Shown one piece after another: positions 27,621-36,320 of a stretch of DNA of 64,000 nucleotides. The notes beneath the pieces were generated by a model. The model did not search any database and was not told where the DNA came from. It worked only from the letters and a program-made list of their open reading frames with translations. This DNA is from PALSA-612 sp963704335. Lineage in GTDB: Bacteria > Actinomycetota > Thermoleophilia > Gaiellales > Gaiellaceae. Each line of letters starts with the position of its first letter. The first letter of the stretch is position 1. Made by a program: the position numbers and the translations under genes. The stretch covers positions 2,542,001 through 2,606,000 of the forward strand of contig OY969889.1 of NCBI GenBank assembly GCA_963704335.1. The letters run 5' to 3'.

Positions 27621-27794
27621 TTTGAACTCCGCCGCCCAGGCGGCCCACCTGAGGCCGAGCCAGAGCGGCGTCAACAGCACGTAGAAGAGGAACATGCCGA
27701 GGCCGAGGCACGCGTACCACAGCGTCCAGCGCCAGACGGTGATGCGTCGCTCCCGGGCCTCCTGCGCACGCGGGTCGAAAAACTGCTCGCTCAA
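27588..27794 (-). CDS. Small membrane protein
   Basis: 68 residues. A polar N terminus (MSEQFFDPRAQEARERR) is followed by one long hydrophobic stretch (about 23-52, with TLWYACLGLGMFLFYVLLTPLWLGLRW) and a strongly basic tail (FKARRRRSAAEA). Its start overlaps the stop of ppsR by four bases, so it is translated with the PpdK regulator. I recognise no family. Its 3' end lies in the convergent terminator hairpin. It is likely real because of the coupling and the charge layout, though short. Confidence 0.6.
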   Translation of the reverse strand: MSEQFFDPRAQEARERRITVWRWTLWYACLGLGMFLFYVLLTPLWLGLRWAAWAAEFKARRRRSAAEA

Positions 27795-28621
27795 GACGGG
27801 TTCGACTGCAGCTCGTGGCTCCGCCGCTCGACCATGCGGACGATGCGCACGGCGGTCTCCTCCACCGAGAGCTCGGAGACGTCGATCACGGGGCAGCCGA
27901 GCCGGCGGTGGATCGCCTCCGCCTCTGCAAGCTCCTCGTGTACCTCGACGAGACCGGCATACCGCTGCCTGTTCGCCTGCATGAGCCGCGCACGCTCACG
28001 GCGGATGTCGGCCAGACGCTCCGGGGCGATCGTCAGTCCGACGATCTTGGCCGGGTTGATGCTGAACAGCTCTTCCGGTGGCGCGATGCCCTTGACGATC
28101 GGCACGTTCGCGGTCCGGTAGCCCATCGAGCCGAGAAACATCGATACCGGCGTCTTCGACGTGCGCGAGACTCCGACCAGCACGATGTCGGCCTCGCGCA
28201 ACCCCTTGGCGCCCAGGCCGTCGTCGTACTTGACGGCGAACTCGATCGCCGCCATGCGCTTGAAGTAGGCCGAGTTGAGCGGCGGACGCGCGCCCGCTTT
28301 CATCTGGGCTCCCTGCCCGGACACCTTGGCGATCGACGCCATCGGCGGCCCGAGGATGTCGCAGTAATGCACCTTCGCGCGGCGGCAAAGGACGCGCATC
28401 TCCTCGCGCAGCTCCGGCTTCACCAGCGTGTAGACGACGACCGCAGGTCGGCCCTTGGCGCGCTCGACGGCGAGCTGGAGGTCCTCCACGGTCTCCACCC
28501 GCGGATGCCGGATCTCCTCGAACGTCTGCTCGGGGAACTGCGCCTCGAGCGCCATCACCAGCCGCGTCGCCGTTTCGCCGGTTGCGTCCGAGACGATGTG
28601 CAGCTCGACCGGGGCGTTCAC
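27791..28621 (-). CDS. ppsR: Pyruvate, phosphate dikinase regulatory protein (PpsR/DUF299 kinase-pyrophosphorylase)
   Basis: 276 residues, the normal family length. The N terminus LHIVSDATGETATRLVMAL and the nucleotide-binding GVSRTSKTPVSMFLGSMGYRTANVPIV are diagnostic. The protein uses ADP to phosphorylate, and Pi to dephosphorylate, the Thr beside the catalytic His of PpdK or PEP synthase, switching it off or on. The target ppdK lies on the same strand just beyond the PRC-barrel gene. It is coupled at both ends by four-base overlaps, to the M20 amidohydrolase upstream and the small membrane protein downstream. Confidence 0.93.
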   Translation of the reverse strand: MNAPVELHIVSDATGETATRLVMALEAQFPEQTFEEIRHPRVETVEDLQLAVERAKGRPAVVVYTLVKPELREEMRVLCRRAKVHYCDILGPPMASIAKVSGQGAQMKAGARPPLNSAYFKRMAAIEFAVKYDDGLGAKGLREADIVLVGVSRTSKTPVSMFLGSMGYRTANVPIVKGIAPPEELFSINPAKIVGLTIAPERLADIRRERARLMQANRQRYAGLVEVHEELAEAEAIHRRLGCPVIDVSELSVEETAVRIVRMVERRSHELQSNPS

Positions 28622-29772
28622 TTCAGGTAGTCGAGCGCAACGCGCGTGAAGACAGCGATGCCGTTGCGCATCGCGCTCTCGTCCCAGTCGAAGCGCGGAT
28701 GGTGGTGCGGGTAGTTGTCCTCCCCACCCGCGCCGACGATGAAGAACGCGCCGGGCGCGGCACTCAGATACGCCGAGAAGTCCTCGCCGCCCATGATCGG
28801 CGGCGGTACGAAGAACGCGTCGTCGCCGAGCTCCTCGCGAACGGCGGCCTCCACGAGCGCCGATGCCTCTTCGTCGTTGACTACGGAGTCGTAGCCCTCC
28901 TCGTACGTGAACGTCGACGTGCAGCCGTGCCCTTCGGCGATCCCGTTGGCGAACCTCTCCATCGCTTGGCGAACGGCATCACGCACCTCGCGCGAGAACG
29001 TGCGCACGGTGCCACGAAGCTCCACGGACTCCGGGATGATGTTGTCGGCCGTCCCCGCGTGAATCTGCGTCACGGACACGACGGCGCGCTCGATCGGGTC
29101 GACGACGCGCGAGACGACGTGCTGAAGCCCGCTCACGACCTGCGCGGCGGCGGTGACGGGATCGACTGCCTCGTGCGGAGCTGCCCCGTGGCCGCCCTTG
29201 CCCCGGATCTCGATCTCGAATACGTCGCTGGCGGCGGTGTGGGGACCCGGAAGGACGCCCACCTTGCCGAGCGGGTCGAGTGAGAAGAGATGGGCGCCCA
29301 CGATCATGTCGACGCCCTCCATGACGCCGGCCTCTACCAGCTGGCCCGCGCCACCAGGCCCGAGCTCCTCAGCGTGCTGGAAGATGAAGCGGATCTCGCC
29401 CGTCAGCTCGTCGCGGCGCTCGTGAAGGGCGTTCAGCGTCGCCAGCAGCATCGCCGTGTGGCCGTCGTGGCCACACGCGTGCATGACGCCGGGGTTCTCG
29501 GATGCGAACTCCAGGCCGGTTTCTTCCTGAATTGGCAGCGCGTCGATGTCGGCACGGAGCGCGAGCGTCTTGCCGGGCCGGCCGGTGCGCATGGTCGCGA
29601 CGAGGCTCGTCTCGGTCGGCCGCTCCAGGTCGAGCCCGTCCAGGCCGCCGAGCAGCTCGAAGAGAAACGCCGACGTCTCGTGCTCGGCGAAGCTCAGCTC
29701 CGGATGCGCGTGCAGATGGCGGCGCCAGGCGATCGCCTGGGCTTCCAGCTCCGGCGTCACGAGGGTGCTCAC
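28618..29772 (-). CDS. M20 family amidohydrolase (hippurate/N-acyl-amino-acid hydrolase type)
   Basis: 384 residues. The N terminus WRRHLHAHPELSFAEHETSAFL and MRTGRPGKTLALRADIDALPIQEETG are typical of the M20D group. The metal ligands are visible in MHACGHDGHTAMLL (Cys and His), HAEELGPGGA (Glu), GAHLF and IMGGEDFSAY. The dimerisation domain has GKGGHGAAPHEAVDP. These enzymes release amino acids from N-acyl conjugates or IAA-type amides; the substrate is unknown. The stop overlaps ppsR by four bases. It is divergent from the moxR operon across about 100 bases. Confidence 0.9.
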   Translation of the reverse strand: MSTLVTPELEAQAIAWRRHLHAHPELSFAEHETSAFLFELLGGLDGLDLERPTETSLVATMRTGRPGKTLALRADIDALPIQEETGLEFASENPGVMHACGHDGHTAMLLATLNALHERRDELTGEIRFIFQHAEELGPGGAGQLVEAGVMEGVDMIVGAHLFSLDPLGKVGVLPGPHTAASDVFEIEIRGKGGHGAAPHEAVDPVTAAAQVVSGLQHVVSRVVDPIERAVVSVTQIHAGTADNIIPESVELRGTVRTFSREVRDAVRQAMERFANGIAEGHGCTSTFTYEEGYDSVVNDEEASALVEAAVREELGDDAFFVPPPIMGGEDFSAYLSAAPGAFFIVGAGGEDNYPHHHPRFDWDESAMRNGIAVFTRVALDYLK

Positions 29773-29875
29773 GGGCGCAGCCTACTCGCCTGCGGATGAC
29801 ACCGGATTTTCACGCGGCTCTCAGGCAATACATGCTTCACTGATAGTCCCCGACCCGACCACGGAAGGAGGAGGC

Positions 29876-30895
29876 GTGCCCGAGCAGTCCGAGCAGCCGT
29901 CCGCAGTCGAGCCTCAGCAGGCCAAGGAGATGCTGGAGCAAGCCCTCTTCGAGATCAGGCGCGTGATCGCCGGCCAGGACGAGATGCTCGAGCGGGTCTT
30001 GACCTGCCTGCTCGCCGGCGGCCACCTGCTGATCGAGGGCGTTCCCGGTCTCGCCAAGACGCTGACCATCAAGACCGCCGCCAGCGTTCTCGGCGGATCC
30101 TTCAACCGCATCCAGTTCACTCCGGACCTGGTGCCGTCCGATCTCGTGGGCACAAGGATCTACCGGCCGGACTCCGGTTCCTTCGACACGCACCTCGGCC
30201 CCGTTTTCACCAACTTCCTGCTTGCCGACGAGATCAACCGTGCACCCGCGAAGGTGCAGTCGGCGCTGCTCGAGGTCATGCAGGAGCACCAGGTGACGAT
30301 CGGCGACCAGACACACGGCGTTCCTGATCCGTTCCTCGTCATGGCTACGCAGAATCCGATCGAGTCGGAGGGGACGTATCCCTTGCCGGAGGCACAGATC
30401 GACCGCTTCATGCTGAAGATCCTCGTCGACTACCCCGAGCACGACGAGGAGCTGACGGTCGTGCATCGCCAGCTCGTGCCGCATCCCGACCTCGAGCAGG
30501 CGCTGTCGCTCGAGGACCTGCAGTCGCTCCAGCGGACAGCGCGCAACGTCTACATCGATCCCGGCCTGATCAGCTATGCCGTCGAGCTCGCTACGGCGAC
30601 GCGGCGGCCGGGCGACGTCGGCCTGCCCCAGCTGGCGGACTACATCGCCTTCGGCGCCAGCCCGCGTGGCCCGATCGCGGTCACCCAGGGCGCACGGGCG
30701 CTGGCGACACTCCGCGGGCGTGACTACGCCCTCGTCGGAGACGTCCAGGAGCTCGTCAAGGACGCCTTCCGCCACCGGCTCGTGCTCACGTACCAGGCGC
30801 TGGCGGAGGAGCGGAGCCCCGACTCGCTGCTCGACGAGATCATCGCCGCTGTCCCCGTGCCCCAGCTCGACCTGGGGAGGGAGCGCGTGGCGTGA
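29876..30895 (+). CDS. MoxR family AAA ATPase
   Basis: 339 residues from a GTG preceded by GGAAGGAGGAG. The Walker A motif is in LIEGVPGLAKTLTIK and Walker B in NFLLADEINRAPAKVQSALLEVMQE; MATQNPIESEGTYPLPEAQIDRFMLKI follows (sensor 1 and the MoxR-specific stretch). MoxR ATPases work as chaperones together with VWA proteins, helping to assemble or activate enzyme complexes. It is the first gene of a five-gene operon (moxR, DUF58, VWA, exported protein, VWA) joined entirely by four-base overlaps, the Bat/aerotolerance type. The operon is divergent from the M20 gene. Confidence 0.93.
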   Translation: MPEQSEQPSAVEPQQAKEMLEQALFEIRRVIAGQDEMLERVLTCLLAGGHLLIEGVPGLAKTLTIKTAASVLGGSFNRIQFTPDLVPSDLVGTRIYRPDSGSFDTHLGPVFTNFLLADEINRAPAKVQSALLEVMQEHQVTIGDQTHGVPDPFLVMATQNPIESEGTYPLPEAQIDRFMLKILVDYPEHDEELTVVHRQLVPHPDLEQALSLEDLQSLQRTARNVYIDPGLISYAVELATATRRPGDVGLPQLADYIAFGASPRGPIAVTQGARALATLRGRDYALVGDVQELVKDAFRHRLVLTYQALAEERSPDSLLDEIIAAVPVPQLDLGRERVA

Positions 30896-31827
30896 GCGCC
30901 ACTGCCTGGGGCGTCCAGGAGCGTACGCCGGCGAAGCCCGGCCCGGGGCCTCTGCCCGATCAGCTCCTCCGTGCGCTCGAGCTAACCGTCGTTCGCCGCG
31001 TGGAAGGCCTGCTCTCGGGCGACCACCGCGCGCACGTGCTGGGCCGCGGCACCGAGCTCGCCCAGGTGCGGCCGTACGTGCCCGGGGAAGACGACGTCCG
31101 CGACATCGACTGGAACGTCACCGCACGCACCGGCGAGCCGCACGTGCGCGTCCACCTGGCCGAGCGGGTGCTCGTCAGCTGGGTCCTGCTCGACAACTCG
31201 GTGTCGATGACGTTCGGCACGGCAGACCGACGCAAGGCCGACGTCGCCGAGGGGGCCGCGCTCGCGCTCGGCCACGTCGCGAGCCGCCACGGGAACCGCC
31301 TCGGCGTGCTGACCTTCGGCGACGAGGCGCCACGCACGGTGCCGCCGCGGCAAGGCCGCACCGCGCTCGTTGGCCTGCTGCTGGCCCTCGACACGGCGCC
31401 AGACGAGACGCCGCGCGGGGCGACCTCGCTCGGGGCGGCGCTGAGTCGGGCTGGCGCGATCACCCGTCAGCAGGCGTTCATCGCGGTCATCTCGGACTTC
31501 CGCGGACCGCGCGACTGGCGGCCGCCGCTGCTCCAGCTGGCCGGACGCCACGACGTGGTCGCGGTCGAGATCCGGGATCCCCGCGAAGAAGAGCTGCCCA
31601 GCGTCGGCGTGCTGCGTCTCGTCGATCCGGAGACGGGTAGACAGCTACGAGTGGACACCTCGAACGATCGCCTGCGTGAGCGGTATGCCGAGGCGGCTGC
31701 CGCCGAGCGCAAGGATCTGGCGCGCACCTTCGCCGGGCTCGGCGTCGGTCACGTGGTGCTCTCGACTTCCGGCGACTGGCTGCGGACGCTGGCCTCCTTC
31801 CTGCGGACGAGGTCGCGCAAGCGATGA
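30892..31827 (+). CDS. DUF58 domain protein (VWA-like, Bat operon)
   Basis: 311 residues. LLSGDHRAHVLGRGTELAQVRPYVPGEDDVRDIDWNVTARTGEPHVRVHLAERV is the conserved DUF58 core, followed by a VWA-like fold starting VSWVLLDNSVSMTFG with a MIDAS-like DxSxS. It has no membrane segment. In such operons DUF58 proteins are partners of MoxR. The GTG start overlaps the moxR stop (GTGA) and its stop overlaps the next gene (ATGA). Confidence 0.9.
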   Translation: MSATAWGVQERTPAKPGPGPLPDQLLRALELTVVRRVEGLLSGDHRAHVLGRGTELAQVRPYVPGEDDVRDIDWNVTARTGEPHVRVHLAERVLVSWVLLDNSVSMTFGTADRRKADVAEGAALALGHVASRHGNRLGVLTFGDEAPRTVPPRQGRTALVGLLLALDTAPDETPRGATSLGAALSRAGAITRQQAFIAVISDFRGPRDWRPPLLQLAGRHDVVAVEIRDPREEELPSVGVLRLVDPETGRQLRVDTSNDRLRERYAEAAAAERKDLARTFAGLGVGHVVLSTSGDWLRTLASFLRTRSRKR

Positions 31828-32792
31828 GCTTCGAGTCTCCGCTCTACCTCCTCGCCCTGCTGGCCGTGCCGGCGGTCGTCGCCCTGTACGTCGTGCACCA
31901 CCGCCGACGGTCGCGAGTGGCTGCGCAGTTCGCTTCGCCCGCATTGCTGCCGAACGTCGTCGATCGCGAGCCCGGCCGGCTGCGACACGTGCCGCCGGCG
32001 ATCCTGTTGATCGCGCTCACGGCGCTACTGGTTGCCTTTGCGAGGCCACAGGCCGAGCTGTCCGTGCCACGCGAGAACGCGACCATCATGATTGCCATCG
32101 ACACATCGCGCTCCATGGCCGCGAACGACGTCCCTCCCACCCGGATGGATGCTGCGAGGAAGTCGATCCGCGAATTCCTGGCGAAGGCGCCCGACACATA
32201 CCGCATCGGCATCGTCTCCTTCGCCAGCGCCGCCCGTGTCGTCGCCCCGCCGACGCGCGACCGCGAGCTCGTCGCGCTGGCGATGCGTGAGCTGCGTGTC
32301 GGCGAAGGCACGGCACTCGGTGACGCGATCGTCAAGGCGGTGGAGGTCGGCCAGGCGGCCGGCCGGTCGAGCCCCGACGACGAACCGACACCGACGACCG
32401 TCCTGCTCATCTCGGACGGCAAGGAGGACGGCGGAGACATCACGCCGCAGCGGGCAAGCCAGACCGCGCAGCAGCGTGGCGTCCCCATCAACACGGTCGC
32501 GCTGGGCACCGCGGACGGCGTGGTCGAGGTCCCGCTCGCGGGCGGCTTCACGGCACGGGTACAGGTGCCGCCCGACCCGAACACGCTGCGCGCAGTGGCG
32601 CAGGCGACAGGCGGGAGATTCTTCGCAGTACCGACGGCCGAGCAGCTCCAGGAGGTCTATGTCGATCTCGCGTCGCAGCTCGGCGAGGAGAAGGAGTTGC
32701 GCGAGGTGTCAGTCGCGTTCGCGGGCCTCGGCGCGCTCTTGCTACTCGTCGGTGGAGCGTTGTCGGCCGCCTGGTTCAGGAGGCTCCCGTGA
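31824..32792 (+). CDS. VWA domain membrane protein (BatA-like)
   Basis: 322 residues. One membrane segment at the N terminus (SPLYLLALLAVPAVVALYVVHHRRR), a second at about 55-72, and one at the C terminus (LGALLLLVGGALSAAWF) flank a von Willebrand A domain. The MIDAS motif is complete: MIAIDTSRSMAANDVPPTR, then the Thr and Asp further on (VLLISDGKEDGGDITP). BatA/BatB-type proteins sit in the membrane with the VWA domain outside. It starts inside the DUF58 stop (ATGA). It is a homologue of the second VWA gene of the operon. Confidence 0.9.
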   Translation: MSFESPLYLLALLAVPAVVALYVVHHRRRSRVAAQFASPALLPNVVDREPGRLRHVPPAILLIALTALLVAFARPQAELSVPRENATIMIAIDTSRSMAANDVPPTRMDAARKSIREFLAKAPDTYRIGIVSFASAARVVAPPTRDRELVALAMRELRVGEGTALGDAIVKAVEVGQAAGRSSPDDEPTPTTVLLISDGKEDGGDITPQRASQTAQQRGVPINTVALGTADGVVEVPLAGGFTARVQVPPDPNTLRAVAQATGGRFFAVPTAEQLQEVYVDLASQLGEEKELREVSVAFAGLGALLLLVGGALSAAWFRRLP

Positions 32793-33490
32793 GGACGCTC
32801 GGCGTGCTCGCGGCCGTGGCTGCTGCGCTGGCGGTGCTCGTAGCCCCGTCCGCACAGGCAGCCGACGAGTGCCGCGGCCTGCCCGTCTGCATCCCGGTCG
32901 CCGGACCGTGGGTGGTCATTCCCGCGACGTCCAGCTCCGACGGCCGCTACCCGCGGCGGTCGTGGCGGATGAAGTGCCCGGAGGGGAGCATCGTCGCCGG
33001 GGTCGATGCCCGCCTGACGAATCGCGCGGTCGACATGAGCTTCTCGGGCATCCTGGGGAGCCCCGTCAACCCGGGCGTCACGACGACCGACGAGGTCGTC
33101 TTCACCGGCACGTACACCGGCAACGCGTCGCGTCCGGCCGGTTTCCGGCCGTTCATCGGGTGCGTTCCCGCCGCAGGCGGCGGCCGCATCCCGACCGCCG
33201 TCAAGCCGGGATCACCGACGAGGCTTCGCGTGAACACCGTCGCGTTCCAGACGACGGCGAGTGCCACGGTCTCCTGCGCGCGCGGTGAGCGGCTGATCTC
33301 GGCGACGCACGCCGTCGCCTTCAGCTCGGCACGCGAGCCGGGCAGAGCTCAGCTGGCCGGCGTCCGTTCCCGGCTTCTCAACGAGGGAGCACGCGTGGCA
33401 GCGCGCGCGACGATGAGCGGCGCGGCGAGGACGCTTCCGGCCAAGCTTCAGATCATCGCCGTCTGCACGAGAGGACCGGAGCGGCCATGA
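32789..33490 (+). CDS. Exported protein of unknown function inside the MoxR/VWA operon
   Basis: 233 residues. The signal peptide is MRTLGVLAAVAAALAVLVAPSAQA with the cut after AQA. The mature protein has six Cys (DECRGLPVC, MKCPEG, FIGCVPAA, VSCARG, AVCTRG), suggesting disulfides outside the membrane, and is beta-rich. It has no membrane anchor. It is locked into the operon by four-base overlaps on both sides (GTGA at the start, ATGA at the end) between the two VWA genes, where other genomes have Bat components. I recognise no family; a role as extracytoplasmic partner or ligand of the VWA pair is inference. Confidence 0.7.
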   Translation: MRTLGVLAAVAAALAVLVAPSAQAADECRGLPVCIPVAGPWVVIPATSSSDGRYPRRSWRMKCPEGSIVAGVDARLTNRAVDMSFSGILGSPVNPGVTTTDEVVFTGTYTGNASRPAGFRPFIGCVPAAGGGRIPTAVKPGSPTRLRVNTVAFQTTASATVSCARGERLISATHAVAFSSAREPGRAQLAGVRSRLLNEGARVAARATMSGAARTLPAKLQIIAVCTRGPERP

Positions 33491-34491
33491 GCTTCCAGTG
33501 GCCACTCGTGCTCCCGCTGTTGCTGCTCGTTCCGATCGCCGTCGGCGTGTACGTCGTGCTCGAGCGCCGGCGCGCGCAGTACGCCGTGCGCTACACGAAC
33601 CTCGATGTGCTGGCGTCCGTGGTCGACGAGCGGCGCGCGTGGCGCCGCTGGGTGCCTCCTGTCCTCTTCTTCCTGGCGCTCGCAGCTGCGTTGCTCGCTC
33701 TCGCGCGGCCGCAGGTGATGGTGGCGGCACAACGGGAGGGCGCCAACGTCATCCTGACGATCGACAGCTCGGGCTCGATGTTCGCGAAGGACGTGCCGCC
33801 GACACGCCTGGCCGCCGCTCAGGAGGCCGTGCGCCGCTTCCTCGAGAAGCTGCCCGACCGCTATCGCGTCGGCGTCGTCACGTTCTCCTCGGAGGCGCAG
33901 GTAGTGGCGCCGCTCACGCGCGACCGCCAGGTCGTTCGCGACGCCATCGACTATCTCTATCCGGGGCGCGGCACCGCGATCGGCGATGCGCTGTCAAGGT
34001 CGGTCGAGCTGGCCCGCGGCGGCACGGTGACGGAGTTGGGCGAAGACGTGCCCGCGCAGGAGGCACCGCTGAACGACGACCCCGACGCGCCGGTGACGGC
34101 AATTCTCATGCTCTCCGACGGTGCGCAGACTGCAGGCATCCTCCAACCCTTCGAAGGCGCACAGCAGGCGAAGGACGCCGGCATTCCGGTCTACACCGTC
34201 GCCCTGGGAACACCCGAGGGCACGGTCACGTTCGACAGGTTCGGCGGGTCGCGCACGATCCCGGTACCGCCCGACCCGGTGACGCTCGAGCAGATCGCCG
34301 ACGACACGGAGGGCGAGTTCTACGCCGCCGTCTCGGGCGCGCGGCTCAACCAGGTCTACGAGCGGCTCGGGTCGCGGATCGGCCGCTTCGACACCGAGCG
34401 CGAGGTGACGGACTTCATGGCCGCCGGCGCTGCCGCGCTTCTGTTGGGCGCCGGGCTTCTCGCCGGGATCTGGTTCCCGCGCATTCCCTAG
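33487..34491 (+). CDS. VWA domain membrane protein (BatA/B-like)
   Basis: 334 residues, similar in layout to the first VWA protein: two N-terminal membrane segments (LVLPLLLLVPIAVGVYVVLE and WVPPVLFFLALAAALLALA), a VWA domain with VILTIDSSGSMFAKDVPPTRL and ILMLSDGAQTAGI, and a C-terminal segment (AGAAALLLGAGLLAGIWFP). The MIDAS residues are kept. It closes the operon and ends four bases inside the convergent glyS stop. Confidence 0.9.
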   Translation: MSFQWPLVLPLLLLVPIAVGVYVVLERRRAQYAVRYTNLDVLASVVDERRAWRRWVPPVLFFLALAAALLALARPQVMVAAQREGANVILTIDSSGSMFAKDVPPTRLAAAQEAVRRFLEKLPDRYRVGVVTFSSEAQVVAPLTRDRQVVRDAIDYLYPGRGTAIGDALSRSVELARGGTVTELGEDVPAQEAPLNDDPDAPVTAILMLSDGAQTAGILQPFEGAQQAKDAGIPVYTVALGTPEGTVTFDRFGGSRTIPVPPDPVTLEQIADDTEGEFYAAVSGARLNQVYERLGSRIGRFDTEREVTDFMAAGAAALLLGAGLLAGIWFPRIP

Positions 34492-36320
34492 AGGGGAATC
34501 TGGGACAGGTCGCCGAGCCTGCCCACCGCAGCTCGGACGTCGCGCAGCAGCCGGAGCCGGTTCGCCTTCACGCGCTCGTCCGGGTCCATCACCAGCACGT
34601 CGTCGAAGAACTGTGCGACGACAGGCGCCAGCGCGACCGCCCACTCCAGTAGCTCATCCGCGGGCGTACCCGGCTCGGGCTGGGCGCGCACGACTTCGAC
34701 CAGCCGCTGCTCGGCCGGCTCCTTGAGCAGGGAGTCGTCCACCGGCTCGGCGTCTGCGGTATCGCCGACGATGCGGGTAGCGCGGCTGTACACCTCGTGC
34801 ACGGCCGTGAGGTCCTGTGCGGCCAGGAACCGAGCCTGGGCGGCAACTGCGCCGAGCTCCGGCTGCTCCGAGCTGAGCGCGGCACGGACGAACTCGACCG
34901 GGAGGTCAAGATAGCCCTCCAGCCGCTCCTCGACGAACTCTCGAACGTCGGGCGCGAAGAGATCGTGCGGGATGGTCAGCCCGCCTTCGACAGCGAGCTT
35001 GCAGAGACTGATCGCGGCTCGCCGCAGCCCGTACGGGTCACGTGATCCCGTGGGCCGGTGGCCCAGCGAGAACGAGACGGTGAGGGTGTCGATCTTGTCC
35101 GCCGCCGAGAGCACGCGGCCGGCCTCCGTTTCCGGAAGCGGAGCGTCGGCGCCATCCGGCAGGTACTGCTCGGCGATAGCACGACAGACCTCCTCCGGCC
35201 GCCCTGCGAGGCGTGCGTACTCAGATCCAATGAATCCTTCAAGGTCGGGAAACTCCCGCACGAGCTCCGAGGCCTGGTCCGCCTTCGCGAGCCGAGCCCC
35301 CTCGCGAGCATCGTCTCCGCCTGCCAGCTGCTCGACGAGCTGGCTGAGCCTCTCCGTCTTGTCGGCAAACGTACCGCCGCCTTCGATGAACGTGATCCGC
35401 TCGAGCCGTCGCGCGAGCTCTTCGATGCCGACCGCCACGTCGCGATCGAAGGTGAAAGCCGCGTCCTCGAGCCGCGCGTCGAGCACCCGCGTGTAGCCGG
35501 GGCGAGTGACCTCCACGTCGCCGCCGGCCGCCACGACCGCGAAACGATTCCCGCCCAGCGGGAAATAGCGCTGGTGGCTCTGCATTGCGGTGACGATGAC
35601 GCGCTCGGGCAGGCGCAGGAACCGCTCGTCGAACTCCGACGCGAAGACAATCGGCCACTCGACCATGTACACGACCTCCTCGAGCTTCCCGAGCGGGTCC
35701 TGCCAGTCGCCGAGCGCGTCGAGCGCCTCGACGATCTGTCGGCGGCGTTCGCCCGCATCCGGCTCGACGTTCGCCGCTCGTAGCGTCTCGGCGTACTCCT
35801 GCGCGGATGCGATCTCGATCTCACCGTGGCTGAAGCGGTGGCCGAAGGACCTGCCGGAGCCCGCCAGCGTCTCGCCGTCGAGCTTCTCGCAGTACCACCG
35901 CACAGGCCGCGCGAAGCGCTGGCCGCTCGCGTCCCACCGCATCGACTTCGAGAACTGGAGCCCGTGGACGATCGCGCGCAGCCGCTCGAGCAGCGGCTCT
36001 CCGCGCAGCGGCTCGCCGGGCACGCGGGCCCACAGGTGGTCGTCCCGTTCCTCGAGGTCGGGCTCGGTGAGCCCGTAACGCTTCGCGAAGCCGGCCGCCG
36101 CCTGCTCTCGCCGCTCCGCCGGCGGCCCCTTCACGAGCTGCTCGGCGGCCGTCTCCGGCAGCTCGTCGACGACGAATGCGATCCGCCGCGGGCTTACATA
36201 GACGTGCGTTGCATCCACTCCCAGGTTGCTACGGACGAGCTCGGCTAGCTGACCTTCGGCCTCCCTGCACGCAGAGGCCGGCAGCTCCTCGCAGCCGAGC
36301 TCAAGCAGCAGCGTCGGCAT
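34488..36320 (-). CDS. glyS: Glycine--tRNA ligase beta subunit
   Basis: 610 residues. It starts MPTLLLELGCEELPASACREAEGQLAELV, the standard GlyS N terminus. Conserved inner blocks are GPPAERREQAAAGFAKRYG, FSKSMRWDASGQRFARPVRWY and VIVTAMQSHQRYFPLG, and the HD-like and DALR anticodon-type C-terminal region is present. It is somewhat shorter than the usual 680-700 residues but no block looks broken. It works with GlyQ as an alpha2beta2 enzyme. The start overlaps the glyQ stop by 20 bases. Confidence 0.93.
   Translation of the reverse strand: MPTLLLELGCEELPASACREAEGQLAELVRSNLGVDATHVYVSPRRIAFVVDELPETAAEQLVKGPPAERREQAAAGFAKRYGLTEPDLEERDDHLWARVPGEPLRGEPLLERLRAIVHGLQFSKSMRWDASGQRFARPVRWYCEKLDGETLAGSGRSFGHRFSHGEIEIASAQEYAETLRAANVEPDAGERRRQIVEALDALGDWQDPLGKLEEVVYMVEWPIVFASEFDERFLRLPERVIVTAMQSHQRYFPLGGNRFAVVAAGGDVEVTRPGYTRVLDARLEDAAFTFDRDVAVGIEELARRLERITFIEGGGTFADKTERLSQLVEQLAGGDDAREGARLAKADQASELVREFPDLEGFIGSEYARLAGRPEEVCRAIAEQYLPDGADAPLPETEAGRVLSAADKIDTLTVSFSLGHRPTGSRDPYGLRRAAISLCKLAVEGGLTIPHDLFAPDVREFVEERLEGYLDLPVEFVRAALSSEQPELGAVAAQARFLAAQDLTAVHEVYSRATRIVGDTADAEPVDDSLLKEPAEQRLVEVVRAQPEPGTPADELLEWAVALAPVVAQFFDDVLVMDPDERVKANRLRLLRDVRAAVGRLGDLSQIPL

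Noticed and set aside
29773..29875. Sigma-70-type promoter for moxR in the divergent gap
   Set aside because: Several weak TA-rich hexamers occur, but none has a convincing partner at the right spacing.
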